From CAVXXB01 sp963765585 (GTDB lineage Bacteria > Calditrichota > Calditrichia > JAJRVZ01), in the NCBI GenBank assembly GCA_963765585.1, contig CAVXXB010000001.1, forward strand, positions 248,001 through 312,000: DNA of 64,000 nucleotides. Reading direction: 5' to 3'. Positions 29,879-38,073 of this stretch are shown piece by piece; the stretch's first letter is position 1, and each line of letters opens with the position of its first letter. The notes under the pieces are model-generated. The model saw nothing but the letters and a program-made list of their open reading frames with translations. It did no database searches and had not been told where the DNA came from. Made by a program: the position numbers and the translations under genes.

Positions 29879-30511
29879 ATGATTAATAATATTCCATTTA
29901 TATCTTTTGAGGGGATAGATTTTTCAGGTAAATCTACCCAAATTAAATTGTTGACCGAAGCATTAGAAAATGTGGGTCAGAAGGTTCTCTTAATAAGAGA
30001 ACCTGGGGGAACTGAGATCTCTGAAAAAATCCGTACCCTCCTGCTTGATAAAAACAATATGAAAATGACAGATGTATGCGAAGTGCTTCTTTACAGTGCT
30101 GCCAGACACCAGCTGGTATCAGAAATTATTAAACCTGCATTGGATAAAGGGGTTTTTGTCATCGCAGATAGATTTGTTGATTCTACAACCGCGTATCAGG
30201 GATTTGGTCGCCAGATTGCTATGCCTTTTATAAAAAAATTAAATTTAATTGCTACGGAAGAAATTTTACCCTTTATTACGTTCTATATTGACATTGATAT
30301 CGAGACTCTCAACCAGCGTAAAATTAGCAGTGGATTGGAAGTGGATCGTCTTGAGAGCCAAAAAGATATATTTTATAAACGTATTCGTAAAGGATATCAA
30401 AAAATAGCCGATTTAAATAAATCTAGGATTATTACTCTGGATGGAACAAACAACGTCGAGAAGATTAAAAAGAATATATGGGAAATTGTTACAACAAAAT
30501 TTTCTTTTTAA
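29879..30511 (+). CDS. tmk: Thymidylate kinase
   Basis: Phosphorylates dTMP to dTDP. The P-loop is GIDFSGKST (family usually GxDGAGKST), followed by IREPGGTEISEKIR, the DRFVDSTTAYQGFGR motif with the DR pair, and a lid region. Length is 210 residues. Together with tdk at 13.4-14.0 kb it completes the thymidine salvage route to dTDP. It stands 29 bases after the MATE gene. Confidence 0.95.
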   Translation: MINNIPFISFEGIDFSGKSTQIKLLTEALENVGQKVLLIREPGGTEISEKIRTLLLDKNNMKMTDVCEVLLYSAARHQLVSEIIKPALDKGVFVIADRFVDSTTAYQGFGRQIAMPFIKKLNLIATEEILPFITFYIDIDIETLNQRKISSGLEVDRLESQKDIFYKRIRKGYQKIADLNKSRIITLDGTNNVEKIKKNIWEIVTTKFSF

Positions 30512-30541
30512 TTTTGTTTAATTCGCTCTTATGAAAGTAGG

Positions 30542-32227
30542 ATGACTATGTCTAAATATTTTAAAAGTTCATTTATTACAATAATTCTTCTGTTGATAAT
30601 ACCATTTTCCGATATCAATCACAGTGTTCAGGCAGATGAAAGTGAGTACTATAATCGGATCAGTAAAGGGTTAATGTATTTTCGTAAAGTTTATGAAAGA
30701 ATTCAATCTAGCTATGTCGAAGAAATTGATCCATATGAATTTGCTAAATCGGGGATTGATGGAATGCTTGAGAATCTGGATCCCTATACCGTTTTTATCG
30801 AACAGGACGAAAATACCAGATTAAAAATAATAACTACCGGAAAATACGGTGGTCTTGGTATGGAAATCGGTATGCGCAATGGCCAGGTAACAGTAATAAG
30901 TCCCATGGATAATTCACCGGCGCAACGAGCCGGAGTTCGGGCGGGAGATATCATATATAAAATAGATGGTGATGCCGCCTCTGATCTTTCGCCGGAGGAT
31001 ATCTCAAAACGACTGCGGGGACCGGTTGGATCAGGTGTGGAAATTACCATAAATCGTCCGGGATTTGAATCTGAGTTCACCTTAAAGATGGTGCGTGAAG
31101 AGATCGTGATAGAAGACGTCAGCTATGCCGATTTCATTGCCCCTGGAGTTGCGTATATTCGTTTAACCAGCTTTACTGATAAAGCTGGAGATGAATTTCA
31201 TAAAGAGATTCGGAAACTCAGAGAACGAGGCGAAATCAAGTCCTTTATTCTTGATCTGAGAGGAAATTCAGGCGGATTATTGGAATCGGCAGTTGATATT
31301 GCCGGCGCTTTCTTGCCACAGGGCACTACCGTCGTATATACAAAGGGTTCAAACGATGGTGAACATTCATTCCAAACGGAGTCAAATCCAATCTTTCCAG
31401 AGACTCCACTCGCTGTGCTGGTTAACAATGGCAGCGCCAGCGCCTCAGAAATTGTCGCCGGAGCCTTGCAGGATCTGGATCGGGCAATTATTGTCGGTAC
31501 CAACACTTTTGGCAAGGGACTTGTTCAGAAAGTATTTAATATAGATAAAAACAGTAATGTTAAAATAAAAATTACAACCGCAAAATATTATATACCAAGT
31601 GGCAGATGTGTCCAAAAGCAAGATTATTCGAAGAACAATCACCTTTTTAGCAACAATGGGAATAAGATGTCAAAGGATTCCCTGGATCATGAATATTTTA
31701 CGAACAACCATCGAAGGGTACTTGAAAAAGGTGGGATAAACCCGGATATATTCGTTGAAGATGATTCAATCAGTTACCTGCTAACAGAATTGTGGCGCCA
31801 GAGCATCCCCTTCAATTTTGCAGTACAATATAAAATTGATCATCCCGCCTGGACAGGACCCTTTGAGATAACAAATGAAATCTTTGCAGAATTTTCAGAT
31901 TTTGTTGTCCAAAATGATTTTCATTACCAAACAGAGGGTGAATCAGAACTGGAAAAATTCATTAATATTCAGAAAAAGAACAATAGTTCTGCAGAAATTA
32001 TTACCAACGCAGAATCACTTTTAAAATTGCTTCAGGAATCTAAACATGGTGATTTAGAGAGATATCGTACTGAAATTTCACGATTGCTGCTTAATGAACT
32101 TGCAGAAAAATATTATGGCAGTAAAGACAAATTGAAATATACCTTGCGCTCTGATAATCAACTACAGGAAGCCATTAGACTGCTTCACGATATTCAACAG
32201 TACAACAAGATCCTGGCTATTAAATAA
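30542..32227 (+). CDS. ctpA: Carboxy-terminal processing protease (S41A)
   Basis: Periplasmic serine protease with a signal peptide (about 1-30), a PDZ domain (about 95-180: GGLGMEIG, SPAQRAGVRAGDII) and the S41 core. The catalytic serine is in NNGSASASEIVAGAL and the lysine in FGKGLVQ, which form the Ser-Lys dyad. 561 residues is the usual length, with a C-terminal helical extension. Likely roles are trimming of envelope proteins or peptidoglycan hydrolases. A second ATG at codon 3 is equally usable. A clear terminator follows. Confidence 0.94.
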   Translation: MTMSKYFKSSFITIILLLIIPFSDINHSVQADESEYYNRISKGLMYFRKVYERIQSSYVEEIDPYEFAKSGIDGMLENLDPYTVFIEQDENTRLKIITTGKYGGLGMEIGMRNGQVTVISPMDNSPAQRAGVRAGDIIYKIDGDAASDLSPEDISKRLRGPVGSGVEITINRPGFESEFTLKMVREEIVIEDVSYADFIAPGVAYIRLTSFTDKAGDEFHKEIRKLRERGEIKSFILDLRGNSGGLLESAVDIAGAFLPQGTTVVYTKGSNDGEHSFQTESNPIFPETPLAVLVNNGSASASEIVAGALQDLDRAIIVGTNTFGKGLVQKVFNIDKNSNVKIKITTAKYYIPSGRCVQKQDYSKNNHLFSNNGNKMSKDSLDHEYFTNNHRRVLEKGGINPDIFVEDDSISYLLTELWRQSIPFNFAVQYKIDHPAWTGPFEITNEIFAEFSDFVVQNDFHYQTEGESELEKFINIQKKNNSSAEIITNAESLLKLLQESKHGDLERYRTEISRLLLNELAEKYYGSKDKLKYTLRSDNQLQEAIRLLHDIQQYNKILAIK

Positions 32228-32256
32228 GTCAGTTAAATAAAATTTATTATCAAAGA

Positions 32257-32282
32257 GGATTGATTTTATCAATCCTTTTTTT
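32257..32282 (+). terminator. Rho-independent terminator after ctpA
   Basis: An 8-bp stem GGATTGAT/ATCAATCC with a TTT loop (32257-32275) is followed by seven T. It ends the transcript carrying tmk and ctpA. Confidence 0.85.
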
Positions 32283-32296
32283 ATATTCCTCAGAAT

Positions 32297-33700
32297 ATGC
32301 ATTCAGAAATAAAAATCCCGGCAAACACACAGGCTGTCCTAAAAAAAATAAATCAGCTTGCCCAACAGCTACAAACACCTGTCTATGTCGTGGGCGGATT
32401 TGTGCGTGATTTGTTCCTGGGAAAAAATGTGAAAGATCTCGACTTTGTAATTTTGGGAGATGCTCTGAAATTTGCCCACCTATTCAGGGACACCTTTGGT
32501 GCAGGTGCGCTGGTCGTCTATCCAAAGTTTGGAACAACCATGCTAGAGCATGATAACTTTAAAATAGAGATTGTCACTGCCCGGGAGGAAAGTTATCAAA
32601 GTAATTCAAGAAAACCCGCAGTAAAAAAGGCCGATCTAAATTCTGATCTATCAAGACGTGATTTTACCATCAACACGCTTGCAATGGATATAAGCGATGC
32701 AAAATTTGGAACTATTATTGATTTGTTTGAAGGTGTTACTGATTTAAAAAATGGCGTAATTAAAACACCGCTTGATCCCGAAATTACGTTTTCCGATGAT
32801 CCCTTGCGAATGATGCGTGCGCTACGCTTTGCGACGGAACTGCCATTTCAAATTGAATCCGATACCTACTCTGCTATTATAAAAACTGCGTCCCGAATTG
32901 AAATTGTTTCACAGGAAAGGATTACAGACGAGTTCAACAAAATACTTCTGTCTGCAAAACCTTCAACAGGCATCAGATTGTTAGAGGAATCTGGTTTAAT
33001 GCAGCACTTTTTACCGGAGTTCATCAATACAAAAGGAGTGGATCAAAGAAAAAACCATCACCACAAAGATGTGTTTTACCATACTTTACAGGTTTTAGAT
33101 CAGGTAGCTGATTTATCTGACAAGCTTGAATTACGCCTTGCAGCAATTTTTCATGATATTGCAAAACCCCGGACCAAAAGATATGATCCCAACCTGGGAT
33201 GGACTTTTCATGGACATGAGGTTGTCGGTGAACGAATGAGTGCGGCAATTTTACACCGTTTAAAATATCCCGGTCATATTATCAGCTATGTTCGTAAATT
33301 GGTGAGGCTACATCTCCGCCCCATGACACTTGTATCTGAGGAAGTCACTGATTCTGCTATTCGTAGACTATTATTTATGGCAGGTGAAGAATTTGATGAT
33401 TTGATGAAGCTTTGTCGGGCGGATATTACCTCAAAAAATCCCAACAAAGTTAAAAAACATCTGCATAACTATGAGATTGTTTTAAAAAAAGCGATTAATC
33501 TTGAAGAACGTGATCGTGTTAAGGCCTTTAAAAGCCCCGTGACCGGAGAAGAAATTATGAGCGCTTTTGATATGAAACCGGGACCGATAGTCGGACAAGT
33601 AAAGAAGTTCATAGAAGAAGCCATTCTCGATGGCAAAATCGCCAATGAACACGATGTTGCCTATCAATATATGATCGATAACAAAAACGAGATAATCTAG
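32297..33700 (+). CDS. CCA tRNA nucleotidyltransferase / poly(A) polymerase family with HD domain
   Basis: Class II nucleotidyltransferase head (about 15-160): VYVVGGFVRDLFLG and the metal-binding DLDFVI, then RRDFTINTLAMD and DPLRMMRALRFA. An HD domain follows (about 260-370: IFHDIAKPRTK and a GHE histidine). The protein either adds or repairs the CCA end of tRNAs or acts as a poly(A) polymerase, which sequence cannot separate with certainty. 467 residues fits the HD-containing bacterial CCA class. It starts shortly after the ctpA terminator and is followed by the cysteine-rich gene pair. Confidence 0.92.
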   Translation: MHSEIKIPANTQAVLKKINQLAQQLQTPVYVVGGFVRDLFLGKNVKDLDFVILGDALKFAHLFRDTFGAGALVVYPKFGTTMLEHDNFKIEIVTAREESYQSNSRKPAVKKADLNSDLSRRDFTINTLAMDISDAKFGTIIDLFEGVTDLKNGVIKTPLDPEITFSDDPLRMMRALRFATELPFQIESDTYSAIIKTASRIEIVSQERITDEFNKILLSAKPSTGIRLLEESGLMQHFLPEFINTKGVDQRKNHHHKDVFYHTLQVLDQVADLSDKLELRLAAIFHDIAKPRTKRYDPNLGWTFHGHEVVGERMSAAILHRLKYPGHIISYVRKLVRLHLRPMTLVSEEVTDSAIRRLLFMAGEEFDDLMKLCRADITSKNPNKVKKHLHNYEIVLKKAINLEERDRVKAFKSPVTGEEIMSAFDMKPGPIVGQVKKFIEEAILDGKIANEHDVAYQYMIDNKNEII

Positions 33701-33723
33701 AATTAAATGAAACCAGATTCCTC

Positions 33724-34386
33724 ATGCCTATTATAACCGAAAAAAAGAATTTATTTAAGGACATCGATAAATTTCGCTGTGTCCATGAGGTCCATCGTCA
33801 CTTTAAGTCGCAGATGTCTGCGTATCATATATTAATTGAAAAAAATTGTTTTCCAAATGGCTGTATGTATTTTCAGTGGAAATGTCGTTTACTCGCGAAA
33901 CAAAGAAAGTGCTTTCGTAATTTTAAAAATGTTGGAAAAGAATGTTTTAACTGTAAATATTTTTATGAAGATAAGATTCATCAATATCCGGAATTTATTG
34001 ATTCAGATGTTTCATTGGCTGATTTTGAATTGGAATTTGATGAGTTTGTGGAATGGATCCATCAATTAAAAAATAAACGGGTACTTTGTGAAGGTCGCAT
34101 CACATCAATACGACCGGACCTGTCGGTTAATTTTAAACAGAATTCATATAATATTACACTTGGTGGCTTCTTAATACATTTTTCATCGGGATATATTGAC
34201 AATATCCCATTTGATGATCCTTTTTATCTAAGTGTTTCATCTTTAACACAAAATAAAATCAGATTTAGAAAAGATGATGTATTGGAATTTGAGGCGAGTC
34301 TGTTTTTAGACAAAGGAAGATTTGTTTTTAGAAAATCAGGTAAATTTCATTTCATTGAACGTGGGAATGAGAAAGTCTCCAAATAG
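33724..34386 (+). CDS. Cysteine-rich protein of unknown function, possible OB-like C-terminal half
   Basis: 220 residues, no family recognised. The N-terminal half carries seven cysteines (19, 42, 47, 54, 63, 74 and 77) with spacing C-x4-C-x6-C-x8-C-x10-C-x2-C after the first, which suggests zinc or Fe-S binding. The C-terminal half (about 112-215) has alternating beta strands beginning KNKRVLCEGRITSIRPDL, similar in feel to an OB fold; that is an inference. There is no signal peptide, so it is cytoplasmic. It overlaps the next gene by 20 bases and lies 24 bases after the cca-type gene. The pairing with another Cys-rich protein suggests a common complex. Confidence 0.8.
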   Translation: MPIITEKKNLFKDIDKFRCVHEVHRHFKSQMSAYHILIEKNCFPNGCMYFQWKCRLLAKQRKCFRNFKNVGKECFNCKYFYEDKIHQYPEFIDSDVSLADFELEFDEFVEWIHQLKNKRVLCEGRITSIRPDLSVNFKQNSYNITLGGFLIHFSSGYIDNIPFDDPFYLSVSSLTQNKIRFRKDDVLEFEASLFLDKGRFVFRKSGKFHFIERGNEKVSK

Positions 34387-34639
34387 AAGTGATCTGTTAG
34401 TTTCATTATCCACTGCAACTGTTCAACAGGGACAACCCTCAAAATGCCTGAACTGTTCGCAGGGAATTCTGGCTGATAATCATAGCAAAGGACCGGGACC
34501 AAAACGTTCTGTCATATGCATGATTGGCACTCCTGACTATCAGCTCTGCAATTTTATGGATGATTCTTCAAAAGGAAATAGTAAAGATATTTGTGCAAAT
34601 CCAGAATGGAGTGGAAAAAAATGTCACTATACAATTTAG
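34367..34639 (+). CDS. Small six-cysteine protein of unknown function
   Basis: 90 residues from the ATG at 34367 (MRKSPNRSDLL); an upstream in-frame ATG at 34322 would overlap the previous gene by 65 bases and is less likely. Six cysteines (27, 30, 51, 61, 76, 86), including one CxxC (CLNC), point to metal or cluster binding. Residues between them are polar with several Gly/Pro turns. No family is recognised. It overlaps the preceding Cys-rich gene and is followed 45 bases later by the THEP1-like NTPase. Confidence 0.7.
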   Translation: MRKSPNRSDLLVSLSTATVQQGQPSKCLNCSQGILADNHSKGPGPKRSVICMIGTPDYQLCNFMDDSSKGNSKDICANPEWSGKKCHYTI

Positions 34640-34684
34640 CTGTTCGTCCGCTATATAAAAGTGTAAACGGGTTTTGAAAATAAT

Positions 34685-35194
34685 ATGCCAAATAATGTAT
34701 TAATAACGGGCGCGCCCGGAATAGGAAAAACAACGCTCATCAAGCATCTTATTCGTGATCTGACACCGGTAATTGTCCGCGGATTCTATAAAGAAGTTAT
34801 TCTGGATAATGATGTTGTTAAGGGGTATCGGTTGGTAACATCCAGGTTTGATGAGCAAATATTGGCACATACCTATTTTGAAAGTCCTCAAAAGATTGAA
34901 ACTTTCGGTGTAAATATTGATGGTTTTAATAAGCTGGTTGCCAAAGAATTAGACCTGAAGAATGGCGCTGAATTGTTTATCGTTGACGAAATTGGCCAAA
35001 TGGAATGTCTTTCTGAATCCTTCTGTCATCAAATAAATAAAATTCTGGATTCTAAGATACCGCTTATTGCCTCAGTAATGCAAATTGCAACGCCGGAATT
35101 AAAAAAACTAAAAGAAAGAAAAGATGTCACACTGGTACAAGTGACGCATAAGAATCGTGATACACTGTGGAAAAATATATTGCTTAAAATTTGA
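34685..35194 (+). CDS. THEP1-like nucleoside-triphosphatase (NTPase_1 family)
   Basis: 169 residues. Walker A GAPGIGKTT lies at about 8-16, and the Walker B region is FIVDEIGQMEC, very like the VDEIGKME signature of the THEP1/NTPase_1 family. These enzymes hydrolyse NTPs slowly in vitro and are common in archaea and thermophiles; their physiological role is poorly known. The ATG follows the small Cys-rich gene by 45 bases on the same strand, so the three may act together, possibly as an NTPase serving a metal-binding pair. That link is inferred from position only. Confidence 0.85.
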   Translation: MPNNVLITGAPGIGKTTLIKHLIRDLTPVIVRGFYKEVILDNDVVKGYRLVTSRFDEQILAHTYFESPQKIETFGVNIDGFNKLVAKELDLKNGAELFIVDEIGQMECLSESFCHQINKILDSKIPLIASVMQIATPELKKLKERKDVTLVQVTHKNRDTLWKNILLKI

Positions 35195-35252
35195 TACTTC
35201 TGCTCTTATTGGTCTGTTACTTCTTGCAGGTATACCTGTGTAAGAAAATATA

Positions 35253-35861
35253 TTATTCAGACGTAATATAGACTGATCCAAAAACTATCGATGTTGTTAA
35301 AAATAATTTGGCAGTTGTGGTATCATAACTTGCATCCCGGTGTTCGAGAGACGGCAAAAGCCCTTCCCGTTTGTTACCAAATGCATTCAAATCACCCGCG
35401 ACGGCGGAGGCTTTAATCCGGTACGAAATATTCTCTGGTAAAATCACTTTTAAATCACCAAAAACACCACTGACATAAAGTTTTACGCATTCTCCTGCCA
35501 ACTTTACACGAGAAAGATCTACGCGTATATCGCCAAACACATTGTTTATAGATCCCCCCGTAAAATTCTGAGAATCAAAAACAATTTTTATATCTCCAAA
35601 GACATTACTCTCGGTAAACTTACTTGATGCGTTATGCGATTCAACCGGAGTTGGCTCCAAACCATCTTCTTGCTCGGATGTATCATTTTTTCGTTTGTCA
35701 TATATAATTTTGGCGCCGATTAAGATGAAAATTACCGGCCAAAAAGTTCTGAAGAAGCGGCCCAGGTCCATAATATAAAAATTGTCTAATAGAAAAAGCA
35801 TACCAATTAAAACTAATATGATTCCCCCGATAAGATTACCACTTGTTTTTTGATTCGCCAT
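35253..35861 (-). CDS. LiaF-like membrane protein (DUF5668 plus C-terminal LiaF domain)
   Basis: 202 residues. Two short helices at about 10-50 form the LiaF/DUF5668 membrane part (IGGIILVLIGMLFLLDN, FWPVIFILIG). A cytoplasmic or periplasmic beta-helix-like region (about 80-200) has repeated VFGD and VAGD units, typical of the cell-wall-active antibiotic response domain. In Firmicutes LiaF restrains the LiaRS stress system; in this phylum the role is unknown. It is convergent with the NTPase gene. A second, shorter DUF5668 protein is found at 45012-45494. Confidence 0.85.
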   Translation of the reverse strand: MANQKTSGNLIGGIILVLIGMLFLLDNFYIMDLGRFFRTFWPVIFILIGAKIIYDKRKNDTSEQEDGLEPTPVESHNASSKFTESNVFGDIKIVFDSQNFTGGSINNVFGDIRVDLSRVKLAGECVKLYVSGVFGDLKVILPENISYRIKASAVAGDLNAFGNKREGLLPSLEHRDASYDTTTAKLFLTTSIVFGSVYITSE

Positions 35862-36054
35862 ATTTTTTACCCATTGTTATTGAAATATATTCTAAGATAT
35901 ACATTCCCTGTATTTCAAGCAATTGTCATTTAAAATTTGCAGATTATAAGTCAAAAATATATATTTGCGCTCATGAATCTTGAGATGATTACCCCGGTCA
36001 CGGCAAATATTTTTAAATTCTATAGCTCATTGTTTTCTATTTCCCTACGAAGAA

Positions 36055-36570
36055 ATGAACTACGAGTTACAAAACCTTTTTCGGATTATTGAAAACGAAG
36101 ACCTTGATGAGGATGAATTGATCCTGGTTGATCAGACATTGTCGGTTATAAATCTGTACCAGGGAGAAGAAATTAGTGACCTGAGGAGTGAGTACGTTTC
36201 ACTATTTACCGGCGGTGAACCAATGTCTGTTGTATGTCCGATGATCGCTTCTGATTTTTGTACACTCGCATCAAAAAACTATGATTCCTTTGAAGCCGAA
36301 GACTTAATTTATGAGAGTGCGCTGCCAATAAATACCGATGATCCGGTTGATTCTGTCGTTAATTATTTGCAGTACTTATCCTATGCTTGCGATGAATTCC
36401 TGATTGGTGACCTGAGGCCAGACATATTGAGATCTTTCTTTAAAAACCATATTTCTTACTGGATTCCACTTTTTTGTGATCTGCTTTATCGCTCGGCAAA
36501 TTTGTCTTTTTATAAGGAAGTTGCTGTCGGTTTAAGAGAAACCCTATTATTCTATGATACCGAATCCTGA
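36055..36570 (+). CDS. TorD/DmsD-like molecular chaperone (putative)
   Basis: 171 residues, mostly helical and acidic, cytoplasmic. Features resembling the TorD/NarJ-like chaperones are the EYVSLFTGG segment with a following CPM motif and the C-terminal FFKNHISYWIPLFCDLLYRSANLSFYKEVAVGL, which matches the H-x2-W-x-P and L-x5-A-x2-F-Y pattern. Such chaperones load molybdoenzymes and guard their Tat signals. No molybdoenzyme is in the window, although tatC is present at 61.3 kb. The family assignment is by pattern and moderately secure. Confidence 0.6.
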   Translation: MNYELQNLFRIIENEDLDEDELILVDQTLSVINLYQGEEISDLRSEYVSLFTGGEPMSVVCPMIASDFCTLASKNYDSFEAEDLIYESALPINTDDPVDSVVNYLQYLSYACDEFLIGDLRPDILRSFFKNHISYWIPLFCDLLYRSANLSFYKEVAVGLRETLLFYDTES

Positions 36571-36619
36571 TGCCTGGAGAGTGCAATCTCAGATTTTTGA
36601 GTTTAATTGATTCGTTTTA

Positions 36620-37708
36620 TCAGGAAGGTTGATTCAATTCAATACTATATAGTTTAATTTCTTTCTTTTTTCCACGTAGTTTTATATTCCCAACCTCACT
36701 TTTGAAATATCCATTTTCCCCTGAAACCAGGTCATTCAACTTGTCAGAGATTAGCAATAATTTACTATATACAGAACACTGTTCCTGTATGCGGGCAGCT
36801 GTATTCAGGACATCCCCGTGATAAGCAATTTCTCGTTTTATGTCTCCAATTTCTGAAACAGTGACCACTCCTGCATCCATGCCTGCTTTAAATATCGGAA
36901 CAACATTATACTTTTTAAGATATTGATGTTCATTCTTGTGTAGTGTCTGTTGAAATGCAAAAAATAGATTCAGACAATTATTTTGCCGGCGGCCATTATC
37001 CACACCCCATGATAGAACAACTTCATCGCCAACAAATTGATAGATTTCAGCCCGATATCTTATAACCAGATCCGTAAGATCATGAAAACAATCTCTGATA
37101 AAGCGGCTGTAAATTTGATGTCCCAGTTGTTCGGTAATACCCGTAGAATTTTTTAAGTCTAAAAACATAAATATTCGATTTTCTTCCCGGGGTTTGTGGT
37201 ACCTTCCGATTGATAATCTAAATAAATTTCCCGGTCCGAATTTTTTATCCACCTCCATAATGAAATTTAAGAGTAAAATGGCCAAAGAGATATAAAGTAA
37301 AAGTGAAATAAAAAAATGATGGGATAACATTTCCTGCATTAAAAACAATTCTTTTTCCGGATAAATCTCGAAATACAAAAACACAAAAAAGACAATCACG
37401 CCTGCCAGGATGATAGATAATAGATAAAGGATACTATGGGTAAGAATAACCACGCCAAATGATTTTCGTTTAATCTTTGAGTTATTCACAATAATTGAGG
37501 TCAGGTAAAATAGAGACCCGAATAAAACTGCCTGCAGAATTATTTCCAGATGAATATAATTAGTCTTCATATAGGACTTTATTATATTTTCTGCGAAAAA
37601 CTCCTGTGGGCCCCAATAGGCAATGATATAATATAAATAAAAAACGGCAAGCCAATAGATATTGATTGCAAGCCAATGTTCAGCTTTAAGAATTGTCTTT
37701 CGTCGCAT
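36620..37708 (-). CDS. Membrane-bound class III adenylate cyclase
   Basis: 362 residues. Five or so hydrophobic segments in the first 170 residues anchor it in the inner membrane without a recognisable periplasmic sensor. The cyclase domain occupies about 175-345: metal aspartates are in FLDLKNSTG and FVGDEVVLSW, and the Asn/Arg pair is in GDVLNTAARIQ, so it is probably active. The usual purine Lys position reads Gln (IYQFVGDE), a variant seen in other cyclases of this type. It is a single gene, convergent with the TorD-like gene and divergent from the his operon. Confidence 0.88.
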   Translation of the reverse strand: MRRKTILKAEHWLAINIYWLAVFYLYYIIAYWGPQEFFAENIIKSYMKTNYIHLEIILQAVLFGSLFYLTSIIVNNSKIKRKSFGVVILTHSILYLLSIILAGVIVFFVFLYFEIYPEKELFLMQEMLSHHFFISLLLYISLAILLLNFIMEVDKKFGPGNLFRLSIGRYHKPREENRIFMFLDLKNSTGITEQLGHQIYSRFIRDCFHDLTDLVIRYRAEIYQFVGDEVVLSWGVDNGRRQNNCLNLFFAFQQTLHKNEHQYLKKYNVVPIFKAGMDAGVVTVSEIGDIKREIAYHGDVLNTAARIQEQCSVYSKLLLISDKLNDLVSGENGYFKSEVGNIKLRGKKKEIKLYSIELNQPS

Positions 37709-37867
37709 TTTTTTTATACCTAATCTAAAAAATTTTCTTCGGTAAAATTAAATGGTTATAAAATTATCTCTTCTTGAAGATTGTATCGCTTAACAGGAAT
37801 AAGAATTATTACTTATTTCTTTTAATATAAAGAATTCTTGTGATTTTTGCTTTTTCAGTTAAAAAAA

Positions 37868-37896
37868 ATTGATACATTATTATTCTGGCAGTATAT
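37868..37896 (+). promoter_or_regulatory. Candidate sigma-70-type promoter of the his operon
   Basis: TTGATA (37868-37873), a 17-base spacer and TATATT (37891-37896) match the -35/-10 consensus well. A start near 37903 would give a leader RNA of about 170 bases that contains the histidine-rich leader peptide and the attenuator. Confidence 0.6.
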
Positions 37897-37927
37897 TTGG
37901 AGTAATTATTCACAAATGAGTATAATC

Positions 37928-37993
37928 ATGAAATTTCATCACCGCGGACATCATCATATTAGGACTATTAACAGACCGGGAAATTTCCATTAA
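37928..37993 (+). CDS. hisL: his operon leader peptide (histidine-rich)
   Basis: A 21-codon open frame reads MKFHHRGHHHIRTINRPGNF plus a final His: six histidines, five of them within codons 4-10. It lies between a good promoter and a terminator hairpin ahead of hisG, the classic layout for attenuation, in which scarce charged tRNA-His stalls the ribosome and prevents termination. The ACCGGG at 37975-37980 inside the peptide gene can pair with CCCGGT at 38027-38032, the 5' arm of the terminator, giving a simple antiterminator. No clear ribosome-binding site is seen, though an AATGAG lies nearby. It is too short for usual gene callers. Confidence 0.82.
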   Translation: MKFHHRGHHHIRTINRPGNFH

Positions 37994-38024
37994 ATCAAAA
38001 ATTAAATTTATATAGAAATATTAT

Positions 38025-38050
38025 AACCCGGTTTTTAACCGGGTTTTTTT
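38025..38050 (+). terminator. Attenuator terminator of the his operon
   Basis: A 9-bp stem AACCCGGTT/AACCGGGTT with a TTT loop (38025-38045) runs into a seven-T tract, 31 bases after the leader-peptide stop and 24 bases before hisG. It is the terminator arm of the attenuation system. Confidence 0.85.
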
Positions 38051-38073
38051 ATTTAAGGACAGGAAGAACGATA

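Noticed and set aside
34322..34366. Earlier ATG for the small six-cysteine protein
   Set aside because: It would overlap the preceding gene by 65 bases and adds residues that read as the other gene in a shifted frame.
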